NCBI GenBank assembly: GCA_021773565.1
Contig: JAJFJZ010000017.1
Span: 1 to 64,000, forward strand
DNA: 64,000 bases
Source of the DNA: Gammaproteobacteria bacterium
GTDB lineage: Bacteria > Pseudomonadota > Gammaproteobacteria > Pseudomonadales > Azotimanducaceae
Direction of reading: 5' to 3'
In this document: piece after piece, positions 52,269 to 60,067 of the stretch
How the letters are laid out: the number at the start of each line of letters is the position of its first letter
Numbering within the stretch: position 1 is the first letter of the stretch
Notes under the pieces: generated by a model
What the model was told of the DNA's origin: nothing
Database searches by the model: none
The model's input: the letters and a program-made list of their open reading frames with translations, nothing else
Made by a program: the position numbers and the translations under genes

Positions 52269-52469
52269 ATGATAGATGCATTAAGTACCGTGGCCGAGTT
52301 TTCCATTGGTTTAGCGGGCTTTACCGGAATTATTGGTGCGGTTGCTGCCGGGCTTACAAGTAATGCCGCTGGTTTCTACCTGTTGGGTCTCATATTACTT
52401 TTATTGCAGGGTGCGGCAGTATTCTCTAGTCTTGCTGTCAGAACATTTAGAGCAAGTAGCAAGGATTAG
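52269..52469 (+). pseudogene. Membrane protein, probably internally deleted
   Basis: 66 residues: an N-terminal helix AEFSIGLAGFTGIIGAVAAG and a C-terminal helix FYLLGLILLLLQGAAVF. The N-terminal IGLAGFTG pattern begins a family of roughly 180-residue, five- to six-helix membrane proteins, and the last helix matches their end, so the middle seems to have been lost in frame. The reading frame is still open and has a plausible start, so it may yet be translated. Confidence 0.45.
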
Positions 52470-52478
52470 GTGAACCCG

Positions 52479-52916
52479 ATGAAAATAGCAGGCTCCTGTC
52501 TTTGCGGCCAGATAAGCTTTCAGGTTACCGGGCCCGTACATATGATCAATCATTGCCATTGCTCCATGTGCAGAAAGGTTCATGGCGCAGCATTTGGCAG
52601 CTTTTTACATGTAAGCGCCGATGGATTTCAATGGCTTGGCGGAGCCCATCTGGTCAGTACCTACCAGGTCCCCGGCAATGATGATCGTTGTTTTTGTAGC
52701 AATTGCGGGTCGAACGTACCGATGATAGAAGAGGATGACAATGTAATCATACCCGCCGGATCCCTGGATACAGATCCTGGAATTAAACCCATAATGCACA
52801 TATATGTCGGGTCTAAAGCACCCTGGTACGAAATTACTGATTCAATACCGCAGTTTGAGAAATTTTCTCCCGCCGGATGGCTCGAGAAAGCGCTAGCGAA
52901 GGAAGTCGACTCGTAA
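52479..52916 (+). CDS. GFA family zinc protein
   Basis: 145 residues from the ATG at 52479 (TTAGGTG upstream). Cys motifs: GSCLCGQISF, CHCSMCRK, FCSNCGS. Middle and end (IIPAGSLDTDPGIKP, HIYVGSKAPWYEI, LPQF-like IPQFEKF) give the complete GFA fold. It lies two genes after the previous GFA member. Confidence 0.88.
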   Translation: MKIAGSCLCGQISFQVTGPVHMINHCHCSMCRKVHGAAFGSFLHVSADGFQWLGGAHLVSTYQVPGNDDRCFCSNCGSNVPMIEEDDNVIIPAGSLDTDPGIKPIMHIYVGSKAPWYEITDSIPQFEKFSPAGWLEKALAKEVDS

Positions 52917-52926
52917 AGCTGTTACA

Positions 52927-52947
52927 CCCGGTTCAATGCAAACCGGG
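52927..52947. other. GC-rich hairpin without T-run
   Basis: CCCGGTT (52927-52933) and AACCGGG (52941-52947) form a 7-bp stem with a 7-nt loop between two GFA genes. No T-tract follows. Compare the related stem at 44994-45013. Confidence 0.5.
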
Positions 52948-52992
52948 GTACGCCACGCGGGCTGAATGCGCCTGACTGAATGAGAGAGAAAC

Positions 52993-53397
52993 ATGCAAAT
53001 TTCTGGTGAGTGTTTTTGCGGAGAGGTGAAGTACCGCATCGATGGCAAGCTTCACGATGCAAGATCCTGCCACTGTTCGCGTTGCCGCAAGGCATTTAAC
53101 GCCCAGGCCTCGGTCTATGCTCTGGTTAACCCACCAGAATTCACCTGGGTGAGTGGCAATTATTTACTCACCACCTATGTTAGTGATTACGACTTTGGCC
53201 TTCAATTTTGTTCAAAATGTGGATCGACACTTTGTGGTATATATAAGGGTGAAGTACACGGCGTGACACTTGGTTGTGTAGTTGGTGATCCGCAAATTGA
53301 AATTGGTAAACACATTTTTGTAGGCTCAAAAGCGCAGTGGGAGATTATCCCGGACGGGGTCCTCCAGTATGATGAAGACGCACCTGAAAACGCTTGA
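52993..53397 (+). CDS. GFA family zinc protein
   Basis: 134 residues. Cys motifs GECFCGEVKY, CHCSRCRK, FCSKCGST. Typical end HIFVGSKAQWEII and LQYDE. Adjacent to the previous GFA gene (76 bp apart) but clearly diverged, so not a recent tandem copy. Overlaps the SRPBCC gene by 29 bp. Confidence 0.88.
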   Translation: MQISGECFCGEVKYRIDGKLHDARSCHCSRCRKAFNAQASVYALVNPPEFTWVSGNYLLTTYVSDYDFGLQFCSKCGSTLCGIYKGEVHGVTLGCVVGDPQIEIGKHIFVGSKAQWEIIPDGVLQYDEDAPENA

Positions 53398-53887
53398 AGA
53401 ATTGGGAAATAACGGACAGTTGAACACACGAACCCACACCCACGAAGAGATTTTTCCAAACTCCCAACAAGAATTGTTTTCGCTGCTTCATACTCCGAGT
53501 GCGATACGCGGTTGGTGGGGTGTATCAAGTGCAATTGTTTTGCCTGAAACCGGTGGAACGTGGGCTGCAACCTGGGGCGAGTCAGAAGATAACCCGGACT
53601 ACGCAAGCGCCGCGACCATCAGCCTGTTCGATCCACCCCGCAAAATGGTGCTCAGTGACTACCGCTATTACTCAAAAGCAAATGTTCTGCCTTTTCAGGC
53701 TGATTTCACTACAGAATTTATTGTTTCGCCACAAGCGGATGGGGCGATTCTTACCGTGATACAAAGCGGCTTTCCCGCAGGTTCTGAGGCAGACGATTAT
53801 TATGCTGCTTGCCAACAGGGCTGGAAAGATACCTTTGCCGGAATTAGACAGTACCTAATAAATTCCGCCTCAACCAACATAACATAA
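53369..53887 (+). CDS. SRPBCC (AHSA1-like) protein
   Basis: 172 residues. Helix-grip fold: HTHEEIFPNSQQELFSLLHT, IRGWWGV, GGTWAATWGESED, DPPRKMVLSDYRY, then a long C-terminal helix GWKDTFAGIRQYL. START/AHSA1-like proteins bind hydrophobic ligands or act as Hsp90-type cofactors. The start (ATG at 53369 or 53372) overlaps the GFA gene by up to 29 bp, an unusually long overlap; a downstream non-ATG start is possible. Confidence 0.78.
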   Translation: MMKTHLKTLEELGNNGQLNTRTHTHEEIFPNSQQELFSLLHTPSAIRGWWGVSSAIVLPETGGTWAATWGESEDNPDYASAATISLFDPPRKMVLSDYRYYSKANVLPFQADFTTEFIVSPQADGAILTVIQSGFPAGSEADDYYAACQQGWKDTFAGIRQYLINSASTNIT

Positions 53888-53913
53888 CAACAGGATAATC
53901 CAGGGCTTTTAAA

Positions 53914-54312
53914 GTGAATGCCAGAATTACAGGCTCCGCCCCCATACTTTTGGTAAAAGACGTTGTTGCTTCAGCAAATTATTATCGAGACCGGGTTGGT
54001 TTTAGCTATGAACAAATCTTCGGTGAACCGCCACGCTTTTGCATCCTGGAGAGAGACGATTTTCGCCTGATGTTGCAGCAGGTTGAAGACCCAAGGTATA
54101 TCGTGCCCCACTACAAGGCCGCAGAAAATATGTGGAATGTCTACTTTTGGGTAGATGATGCAGAAAAAATCTATGCAGAGCTTCTGGCATCAGGAGCAAC
54201 AATAGACTATGAAATATGTAATCAACCCTACGGTTGCCGGGAATTTGGTATACAAGACCTTGATGGCTACGATATAGCCTTTGGGCAGGACCTGGGACAA
54301 CCAAGTGAGTAG
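53914..54312 (+). CDS. VOC family protein, bleomycin-resistance-like
   Basis: 132 residues, GTG start. SAPILLVKDVVASANYYRDRVGF and FGIQDLDGYDIAFGQ are the two ends of a typical BRP/antibiotic-binding VOC domain. The middle NVYFWVDDAEKIYAELLASGA opens the second half. Last codons overlap the isochorismatase start. Confidence 0.82.
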   Translation: MNARITGSAPILLVKDVVASANYYRDRVGFSYEQIFGEPPRFCILERDDFRLMLQQVEDPRYIVPHYKAAENMWNVYFWVDDAEKIYAELLASGATIDYEICNQPYGCREFGIQDLDGYDIAFGQDLGQPSE

Positions 54313-54853
54313 TACTGCTTTGCTCGTTATTGATGTGCAAAGTGGCCTTGTGAGCGGTGCGTACCAGGAGGCGCGCGTGCTTTCAAACATCGATCGGCTC
54401 ATTTTCAGTACCCGTGAAAACTCGGGGTTAATCGTATTTATTCAACACTGCCATGCTTCTTACAAACCTCTAATGAAAGGCAATCCCGGATGGCAGGTGC
54501 ACCCTGCACTTCGCCAGGCCGGGGGCGATCTGTTCATTGAAAAGAGCGCTTCTGATTCTTTCTACCAAACCAGCCTGCATGCGGACCTCGAAAGCCATGG
54601 AATAGACCATGTGATCGTAAGCGGATTACAAAGTGAATACTGCGTAGACACAACGTGTCGAGCAGCCTTAAGCAAGGGTTATTCGGTAACACTCGTGAGT
54701 GATGCACATACAACGGGAGACTCACATATGCCTGCCGCTGAAATAATTGATCACCACAACCGGGTGTTGGCGAATCTGAGCCATCCGGATGCCGACATCC
54801 AGGTTAAAGCGACAAACGAAATCTGGAAGACACCACGGTTGGTGACCAAATAA
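54305..54853 (+). CDS. Isochorismatase-like cysteine hydrolase
   Basis: 182 residues from the GTG at 54305, overlapping the VOC stop by 8 bp. Catalytic set: Asp in LLVIDVQSG, Lys in IEKSASDSF, Cys in SEYCVDTTCR. The D-K-C triad indicates an active hydrolase of amide or vinyl-ether bonds (nicotinamidase/isochorismatase family). The exact substrate is not evident. Confidence 0.86.
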   Translation: MSSTALLVIDVQSGLVSGAYQEARVLSNIDRLIFSTRENSGLIVFIQHCHASYKPLMKGNPGWQVHPALRQAGGDLFIEKSASDSFYQTSLHADLESHGIDHVIVSGLQSEYCVDTTCRAALSKGYSVTLVSDAHTTGDSHMPAAEIIDHHNRVLANLSHPDADIQVKATNEIWKTPRLVTK

Positions 54854-54880
54854 TAATTTCACTGAAACACTTAAGAGTTT

Positions 54881-55423
54881 ATGCAACTTTTGTTTAAAAC
54901 TGAACGCGCCCTTGTTGGCACACTGGGGGAGTCAGACGCACCTGCGTTAAGAAGCTACCTGCTTGAAAATGTAGAACACCATAAACCATGGGAGCCCGCC
55001 AGAGAACCGGGCTACTATAGTCTGGATAACGTTGAACACAGAATTAGGGAGTACACGCGTCAGCAACGCGTCGATAATGCCTTAACATTGGCGGCCTTCT
55101 CCCGGGATGGGACAGAAATAGTTGCCTTGTTAAGCTTTACAAATGTTGTGCGCGGTGTTTTTTTGGCCTGCAATCTTGGTTTCTCCATTTCCAGGTCCTG
55201 CGAAGGCAAGGGTATGATGTACGAGATTCTTTCGGCCGCCATTGATCACGTCTTCAATGAACTAAATCTACGCAGAATAATGGCCAACTACATGCCGCAT
55301 AACGTAAGAAGTGCTGCCCTGCTATCACGCCTTGGCTTCGAAAAGGAAGGCATGGCAAGGTCATACTTAAAGATTGCCGGTGTTTGGCAGGACCACGTGC
55401 TTACTTCGCGAATTGCACCCTGA
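54881..55423 (+). CDS. GNAT N-acetyltransferase, RimJ/RimL-like
   Basis: 180 residues. TERALVGTLGESDAPALRSYL starts the fold; NLGFSISRSCEGKGMMYEIL is the acetyl-CoA loop (RSCEGKGM), and LRRIMANYMPHNVRSAALLS with RLGFEKEG closes the domain. This is the ribosomal-protein-alanine acetyltransferase branch. A protein N-terminus is a likely target, unproven. Confidence 0.86.
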   Translation: MQLLFKTERALVGTLGESDAPALRSYLLENVEHHKPWEPAREPGYYSLDNVEHRIREYTRQQRVDNALTLAAFSRDGTEIVALLSFTNVVRGVFLACNLGFSISRSCEGKGMMYEILSAAIDHVFNELNLRRIMANYMPHNVRSAALLSRLGFEKEGMARSYLKIAGVWQDHVLTSRIAP

Positions 55424-55548
55424 AATATTTCATAGTGATGCGTGTGCAAGTGCCTATTCATATATTTGCTCTCCTTCTTCCTCCCGCCGGTTTAAGTGAT
55501 AGAATCGTTCATTAACTACTATTGCTAGTCAACTAAAGGAGAAGGATA

Positions 55549-55929
55549 TTGTTCAGTCACATTATGGTGGGCGCAAATGACGTTGAGGAATCAAAGGTTT
55601 TCTATGACGCAATTCTTGGGGCTATGGGTTATGAACCCGGTGTAATCGACGATAAGGGTCGTTGCTTCTATTTTAACAAAAGTGGCATATTTTCCATCAG
55701 CAAACCGATTGACGGCGAGCCGGCGTGTCACGGCAACGGAAGCACCATCGGGTTTGCAGCACAGGATACGGCCGCGGCAGATGCCTGGCATGCGGCAGGC
55801 TTAGCTAATGGTGGTACCAGCTGTGAAGATCCACCAGGAGTACGCGAAGGTACCGGCGGCAAGCTGTACCTGGCTTACTTGCGCGATCCATCGGGCAATA
55901 AAATATGTGCCCTGCATAGAATGGCCTAA
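55549..55929 (+). CDS. VOC family protein (lactoylglutathione lyase-like)
   Basis: 126 residues from a TTG start with a strong AAGGAGAAGG site. MFSHIMVGANDVEESKVFYDAIL, the middle GFAAQDTAAADAWHAAG and the end YLAYLRDPSGNKICALHR match a subgroup of glyoxalase-like proteins. The His at position 4, the middle Glu region and the final Cys-Ala-Leu-His stretch are likely ligand positions, but metal binding is uncertain. A 125-bp spacer with a TAGAAT box precedes it, possibly a promoter. Confidence 0.82.
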   Translation: MFSHIMVGANDVEESKVFYDAILGAMGYEPGVIDDKGRCFYFNKSGIFSISKPIDGEPACHGNGSTIGFAAQDTAAADAWHAAGLANGGTSCEDPPGVREGTGGKLYLAYLRDPSGNKICALHRMA

Positions 55930-55955
55930 ACTGGTTTACGTCCAGGGGGGTGAAC

Positions 55956-56486
55956 ATGCAACACAGTGAAATTCACTACCTTGCATATGGTTCAAACCTG
56001 CACCCCCTCAGGCTGAAAGAGCGTATACCTTCCGCACAGATGGTGGGTATAACGCCACTACACAAACACAAGCTCCTATTCCACAAAAAAAGCCATGACG
56101 GTTCCGGAAAATGCGACCTGGTTGAAACCCGTGACAATGCTGACATTGCGCACGGTGCGATCTATCAACTAAAGCGCGAGGATAAAGCGGCACTTGACCG
56201 GTATGAAGGAAGGGGCAAGGGGTACAAAGTCAAACATGTGACAATTCAAATGGCAGGTCGCGACTATCGATGCTTTGTGTATCTGGCCCAACCGGGTTAC
56301 ATCAAGAGTGAACTGCATCCTTACCACTGGTATAAAGAGCTGGTGATTCTTGGAGCTGAGTTTCTAAAGTTTCCTGACACCTATATTTCGACAATCAGAA
56401 ATTTCACATCTGTCAGGGATGAAAATTCGGAAAGAATTCAGCAAAATGAGGCGCTGATTAATCGAATCCAGAGATACCAGCTCTAG
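55956..56486 (+). CDS. Gamma-glutamylcyclotransferase family protein
   Basis: 176 residues from the ATG at 55956. YLAYGSNLHPLRLKER is the substrate-loop signature; the catalytic Glu is in LDRYEGRGKGY. The pattern of AIG2/GGCT enzymes, which cyclise gamma-glutamyl groups to 5-oxoproline and so take part in glutathione or gamma-glutamyl-amine turnover. The C-terminal KELVILGAEF is shared by bacterial relatives. Confidence 0.85.
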   Translation: MQHSEIHYLAYGSNLHPLRLKERIPSAQMVGITPLHKHKLLFHKKSHDGSGKCDLVETRDNADIAHGAIYQLKREDKAALDRYEGRGKGYKVKHVTIQMAGRDYRCFVYLAQPGYIKSELHPYHWYKELVILGAEFLKFPDTYISTIRNFTSVRDENSERIQQNEALINRIQRYQL

Positions 56487-56511
56487 CAAAACAATCGAGT
56501 TCAGGTTAAAA

Positions 56512-56880
56512 ATGCCCATCGTAACCATTCAAATTGTAGACAATCCTTCCAATAGCGGGCCAAGTGCCAAAGGCATTCAGAAATTAACAGATGAACTGGG
56601 CGGCATATTCAAAAGTGATGCAGGCACTACATGGGTCAAAATTCAGCATATTAACCACGGTCATTATGCTGAAAACAAAATAAGGCCTGATTCACGTGCT
56701 CGGCCGATCTTTGTCGAAGTACTCAAGCGCACATTGGAAGAACGCCCCCTGCTCAGAAAAGAAGCACAGCAAATAGCCACTGTCGTGGCTAACGAACTTT
56801 CCAGGCCGGTAGAAAACGTACATGTATTGTACCTGCCAGAAGGGGATGGCCGTATTGCCTTCGGCGGTAATCTCTCGTGA
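56512..56880 (+). CDS. Tautomerase superfamily protein
   Basis: 122 residues. The catalytic Pro2 is present (MPIVTIQIV). Two beta-alpha-beta halves are visible: 1-55 and from IFVEVLKRTLEER to ENVHVLYLPEGDGRIAFGG. It is longer than 4-oxalocrotonate tautomerase (62) and closer to fused or MIF-size members. It probably isomerises an enol acid. Its stop overlaps the GFA start by 4 bp (GTGA). Confidence 0.8.
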   Translation: MPIVTIQIVDNPSNSGPSAKGIQKLTDELGGIFKSDAGTTWVKIQHINHGHYAENKIRPDSRARPIFVEVLKRTLEERPLLRKEAQQIATVVANELSRPVENVHVLYLPEGDGRIAFGGNLS

Positions 56881-57245
56881 GTAAAGGTTCCTGTCATTGT
56901 GGCGCGGTGAATTTTGATATCAGCGAGCAACCAAAGTGGCTGGTGGATTGTAATTGCTCAATATGTCGTCGAATAGGAGCGCTATGGGCACATGTCAGCC
57001 ACAAAAATGTGCTTATCGACTGTGCAGAAAATGCAACCATCGCTTACGTTCAGGGTGACAAATTATTAGCTGTTCATACCTGTAAATCCTGTGGTTGTAC
57101 CACACATTGGGAAACACTCTTTCCTGACGAGCATCCTACCATGGCGGTAAATTTTCGCATGTGCACGATTGACGAACAATCAAAATACGAAATCAGAAAA
57201 CTTGACGGCGCGGATAGTTGGACCTACCTAAATCAGGATAGCTGA
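56877..57245 (+). CDS. GFA family zinc protein
   Basis: 122 residues, GTG start overlapping the tautomerase stop. Cys motifs GSCHCGAVNF, CNCSICRR, CKSCGCTTHW. It is shorter than the other copies and belongs to the subgroup with RMCTIDE near the end. Zinc binding should be intact. Confidence 0.88.
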   Translation: MSKGSCHCGAVNFDISEQPKWLVDCNCSICRRIGALWAHVSHKNVLIDCAENATIAYVQGDKLLAVHTCKSCGCTTHWETLFPDEHPTMAVNFRMCTIDEQSKYEIRKLDGADSWTYLNQDS

Positions 57246-57256
57246 AGCGGATAACA

Positions 57257-57340
57257 TTGGACATTCAAACAGCTAAAATGGCCGACGCTGCTAAAATCGA
57301 GCGCCTGATTACACAATCTGCACGTGCGCTCTCGCAATGA
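57257..57340 (+). pseudogene. GNAT N-terminal stub
   Basis: A 27-codon frame from a TTG reads DIQTAKMADAAKIERLITQS then ARALSQ and stops. This is the first strand and helix of GNAT proteins of the type beginning DIRPATxxDAxxIxxLI...ALS. Nothing of the rest of the domain follows in any frame before the Pmp3 gene. I treat it as a deletion relic; chance is possible given its length. Confidence 0.4.
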
Positions 57341-57449
57341 GCATACAGATGACAAAACAGTTGTAAATAAAGCATCAAATACAAATAATGGAACCTAACA
57401 GCAGCTTCTAACAATAATAATATTCGACAAGCAGAAAGGGAGAACCACA

Positions 57450-57617
57450 ATGAGCGATTCATCCAGATTACTACATATCGTCCTCGCAATATTTTTGCCA
57501 CCCGTTGCAGTTTTTCTAAAAAAGGGAGCAGGAAAAGATTTGATAATCAACATCATACTTTGCTTGCTGGTATTCTTTCCCGGTATGGTGCACGCATTGT
57601 GGGTGGTTACCCGATAG
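57450..57617 (+). CDS. Pmp3/YqaE family small membrane protein
   Basis: 55 residues with GGGAGAA before the ATG. Two helices: LLHIVLAIFLPPVAVFLKKG and LIINIILCLLVFFPGMVHAL, ending WVVTR. The ILAIFLPPxxVFLxxG and LLxxxPGxxHA patterns define UPF0057 (Pmp3, YqaE). These proteins affect membrane potential and salt or stress tolerance. Easily missed because of its size. Confidence 0.85.
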   Translation: MSDSSRLLHIVLAIFLPPVAVFLKKGAGKDLIINIILCLLVFFPGMVHALWVVTR

Positions 57618-57638
57618 TTTCACAGGTGAGGCCCGTGT

Positions 57639-58010
57639 ATGAAAAAAGTCACAGCCGTTGACGTTTCAAAGTTCGGTTTTCTAATTGATCGTAATCTTTC
57701 CGTTACTCCTGTAGCACAAAAAGATGGTCCGCCCGTTCGTCTTGACGGAATGACTGTTGGCATTGTCACCATGGAACATGACGCGCCGCACGGAGGTGAG
57801 GTTCATCCTGATGGAGACGAAATTTTGTACGTTATATCTGGCGCAGTGCGTATCACCAGTGATTCCAATCCGGGCGAGGATTTACCAATGGGTCCGGGGG
57901 ATGCCTGTATAGTAGCCAAAGGTGAATGGCATCGAGTACATATCCTGGAAAAAACGCAACTCTTACACCTCACACCAGGGCCGGGCGGTGACCATCGCCC
58001 ACAGGAATGA
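57639..58010 (+). CDS. Cupin domain protein
   Basis: 123 residues. Motif 1 HGGEVHPDGDEILYVISG (two His and Glu), motif 2 KGEWHRVHIL, ending LTPGPGG. A single-domain cupin, likely metal-binding, resembling the product of 45089-45451 in its C-terminal part. The downstream RidA-like ATG overlaps the stop (ATGA), so the two are co-translated. Confidence 0.82.
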   Translation: MKKVTAVDVSKFGFLIDRNLSVTPVAQKDGPPVRLDGMTVGIVTMEHDAPHGGEVHPDGDEILYVISGAVRITSDSNPGEDLPMGPGDACIVAKGEWHRVHILEKTQLLHLTPGPGGDHRPQE

Positions 58011-58399
58011 GCAAAAAACATATTTCAAGTGGTTCTGAATTTGAAGAGCAAATCGGGTATTCGCGGGCAGTGGTGGACGGCGAATATGTTTTTGTATCCG
58101 GTACCACCGGTTACGACTACGTAGCCATGTCGATTTCCGAAGATGTTCTGGAGCAGGCTGATCAATGCTTCAAAAATATTGACGCCGCATTACAAGAAGC
58201 CGGGAGCGGGCTTGATGAAGTAGTCCGGGTGAATTATATTTTTCCAAACCGACAGGATTTCAAACCCTGCTGGCCCATATTCAAAAAATATCTCGGCGTC
58301 GCCAAACCCGCTGCAACCATGATAGTCGCCGCTCTACTTGACGAGGCAATGAAGCTCGAAATTCAGGTTACCGCCCGGTTGGCGCGAAAAGAAAATTAG
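58007..58399 (+). CDS. RidA-superfamily protein lacking the key Arg
   Basis: 130 residues. Fold marks: FEEQIGYSRAVVDGEYVFVSG, EQADQCFKNIDAALQEAGS, VVRVNYIFPN, and KPAATMIVAALLDEAMKLEI. In RidA the carboxylate-binding Arg is in a PARS motif; here it is PAAT. The Arg-free Rid subfamilies lack imine deaminase activity, so the role is open. Overlaps the cupin gene by 4 bp. Confidence 0.82.
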   Translation: MSKKHISSGSEFEEQIGYSRAVVDGEYVFVSGTTGYDYVAMSISEDVLEQADQCFKNIDAALQEAGSGLDEVVRVNYIFPNRQDFKPCWPIFKKYLGVAKPAATMIVAALLDEAMKLEIQVTARLARKEN

Positions 58400-58411
58400 G
58401 GAGTACTATCG

Positions 58412-58720
58412 ATGTTGGAAATGAAGCCCAATTGCGAATACTGCGATATCGACCTGAAAGCCAGTTCCAAACACGCCATGATCTGCAGCTATGAGTGCAC
58501 ATTCTGCGCTTACTGCGTGGAGGATGTTCTGCGCAATGTCTGCCCGAACTGTGGTGGCGGGTTTACCCAACGGCCGGCCCGGCCTGGCAAGGCGCGTCGC
58601 AGCGGGGTTAGCCTTGAACACCAACCCGCATCAACAAACAGGGTTCATACCGGGTATTCACTCGAGGAAATAACCGCCTTCGCTGAATCAGTACGAGACA
58701 TAGCGCCGAGCGAGCGCTAG
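58412..58720 (+). CDS. DUF1272 zinc-ribbon protein
   Basis: 102 residues. The N-terminus MKPNCEYCDIDL, YECTFCAYCVEDVL and CPNCGGGFTQRPARP carry eight Cys in CxxC pairs, as in DUF1272, implying two zinc sites. The C-terminal 40 residues extend beyond the family core. Function unknown; a strong ribosome site is not evident. Confidence 0.85.
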   Translation: MLEMKPNCEYCDIDLKASSKHAMICSYECTFCAYCVEDVLRNVCPNCGGGFTQRPARPGKARRSGVSLEHQPASTNRVHTGYSLEEITAFAESVRDIAPSER

Positions 58721-58728
58721 GCTAGGGT

Positions 58729-59220
58729 ATGAACAACAACGACGTGCTTCGCCGAATACGTTATACCTTCGATTTAAGCGATTCCAATATGATCGCCATA
58801 TTTGATCAGGCTGATGCTAATGTAACGCGAGAGCAGATTAGCAACTGGCTGAAAAAAGAAGAAAATCCAGGCTATATCGAAATCAGCGACTCCGAACTCG
58901 CGGTTTTTTTGAACGGCTTGATAAACGAAAAACGTGGCAGGAAAGACGGCCCACTTCCGGAGCCTGAAAAACGGCTTAACAATAATATTGTTTTCCGCAA
59001 ACTAAATATCGCATTAAACCTGCAAGCCCAGGACGTGCTTGATATTCTGGAATTGGCAGGTCTGCGGGTCAGCAAACATGAATTGAGCGCATTTTTTCGC
59101 TCACCAAAACACAAACACTACCGTGTTTGCCAGGATCAGATTCTGCGCAACTATTTATCAGGCCTGCAGTTGAAGTTTCGCGACGGTTTGAAGTTGAAGG
59201 AAGATTTCAAATGGAAGTGA
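58729..59220 (+). CDS. yehS: DUF1456 protein (YehS family)
   Basis: 163 residues: two repeats of the DUF1456 helical unit, NNDVLRRIRYTFDLSD at the start and NNNIVFRKLNIALNLQ in the middle, each followed by an SD..FL or FFR element. Highly charged and cytoplasmic. YehS is widespread in Gammaproteobacteria with no proven role. Eight bases after DUF1272. Confidence 0.88.
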   Translation: MNNNDVLRRIRYTFDLSDSNMIAIFDQADANVTREQISNWLKKEENPGYIEISDSELAVFLNGLINEKRGRKDGPLPEPEKRLNNNIVFRKLNIALNLQAQDVLDILELAGLRVSKHELSAFFRSPKHKHYRVCQDQILRNYLSGLQLKFRDGLKLKEDFKWK

Positions 59221-59244
59221 AGTTCTTCCACTGAAGTAGTAAAA

Positions 59245-60036
59245 GTGCGCTACCAACTTTCCTCTCAAGAATTAACCAGCTATGCACAAGACGGGTTTCT
59301 CGTTCGCAAAAGTGTGTTCGACAAACAGGAACTGGCACTATTACGCAAGGCCGTAGAGCGTGCTGCCATGCAAGCCCACCAACTGCGCAAAACAGGGCGC
59401 ATCTACATTCTTGATGGAAAAACATTCGTGGATATCGGACATACGACAGTGCAGTACGAGCCTGAATCCAGTGTAGATGCAATAAAAGTAATAGAGCCTG
59501 TGCATGAGCTTGATCCGGCATTGGGCGCTTTGGTAGACAACCCGAAAATTACGGCTCCCATGTGTTCTTTACTGGGGAGCAAATCAATATCTTTGTGGAC
59601 CGATAAACTAAACCTTAAACGGCCCAGGGATGGGTCCGGCTTTGGCTGGCATCAGGATTCTCCCTATTGGGTGCACGACAGCAAACATGTGGATGAATTG
59701 CACAACGTTTACATAGCACTGGATGATGCGGGAGAAGAAAACGGTTGCTTCAGGATTATTCGGGGTAGCCATACCAGAGGCTGTTTGCCTGGCACTGACG
59801 ATGGCACGATGTTGGGCGGGTTTTATACAGACCCGCGCTGTTTTGACAGATCCCGGGAGGTAACATTTGACTTGCCCGCTGGTTCCCTGGTTTTTTTTCA
59901 TGCACATACGGTGCATGGTTCCCAGGCAAATCATTCGGACATGCCGCGACGTGCTCTGATTATGACCTATCAACCGGCGGGTTTTCCCATGTTGAAGTCA
60001 GGCAACTTGCATACCACTACTTGTCCAGGAACATGA
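59245..60036 (+). CDS. Phytanoyl-CoA dioxygenase (PhyH) family protein
   Basis: 263 residues from a GTG. The iron ligands HQD in FGWHQDSPYW and His in HAHTVHGSQAN, and the 2-oxoglutarate Arg in PRRALIMTYQP are in the correct order; IIRGSHTRG matches the family. Closer to the phytanoyl-CoA/ectoine-hydroxylase-like small-molecule oxygenases than the paralogue at 37008-37772. Substrate unknown. Confidence 0.86.
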   Translation: MRYQLSSQELTSYAQDGFLVRKSVFDKQELALLRKAVERAAMQAHQLRKTGRIYILDGKTFVDIGHTTVQYEPESSVDAIKVIEPVHELDPALGALVDNPKITAPMCSLLGSKSISLWTDKLNLKRPRDGSGFGWHQDSPYWVHDSKHVDELHNVYIALDDAGEENGCFRIIRGSHTRGCLPGTDDGTMLGGFYTDPRCFDRSREVTFDLPAGSLVFFHAHTVHGSQANHSDMPRRALIMTYQPAGFPMLKSGNLHTTTCPGT

Positions 60037-60067
60037 CCATTAAAATTGCGGAGAATAGTTGGCTTCC

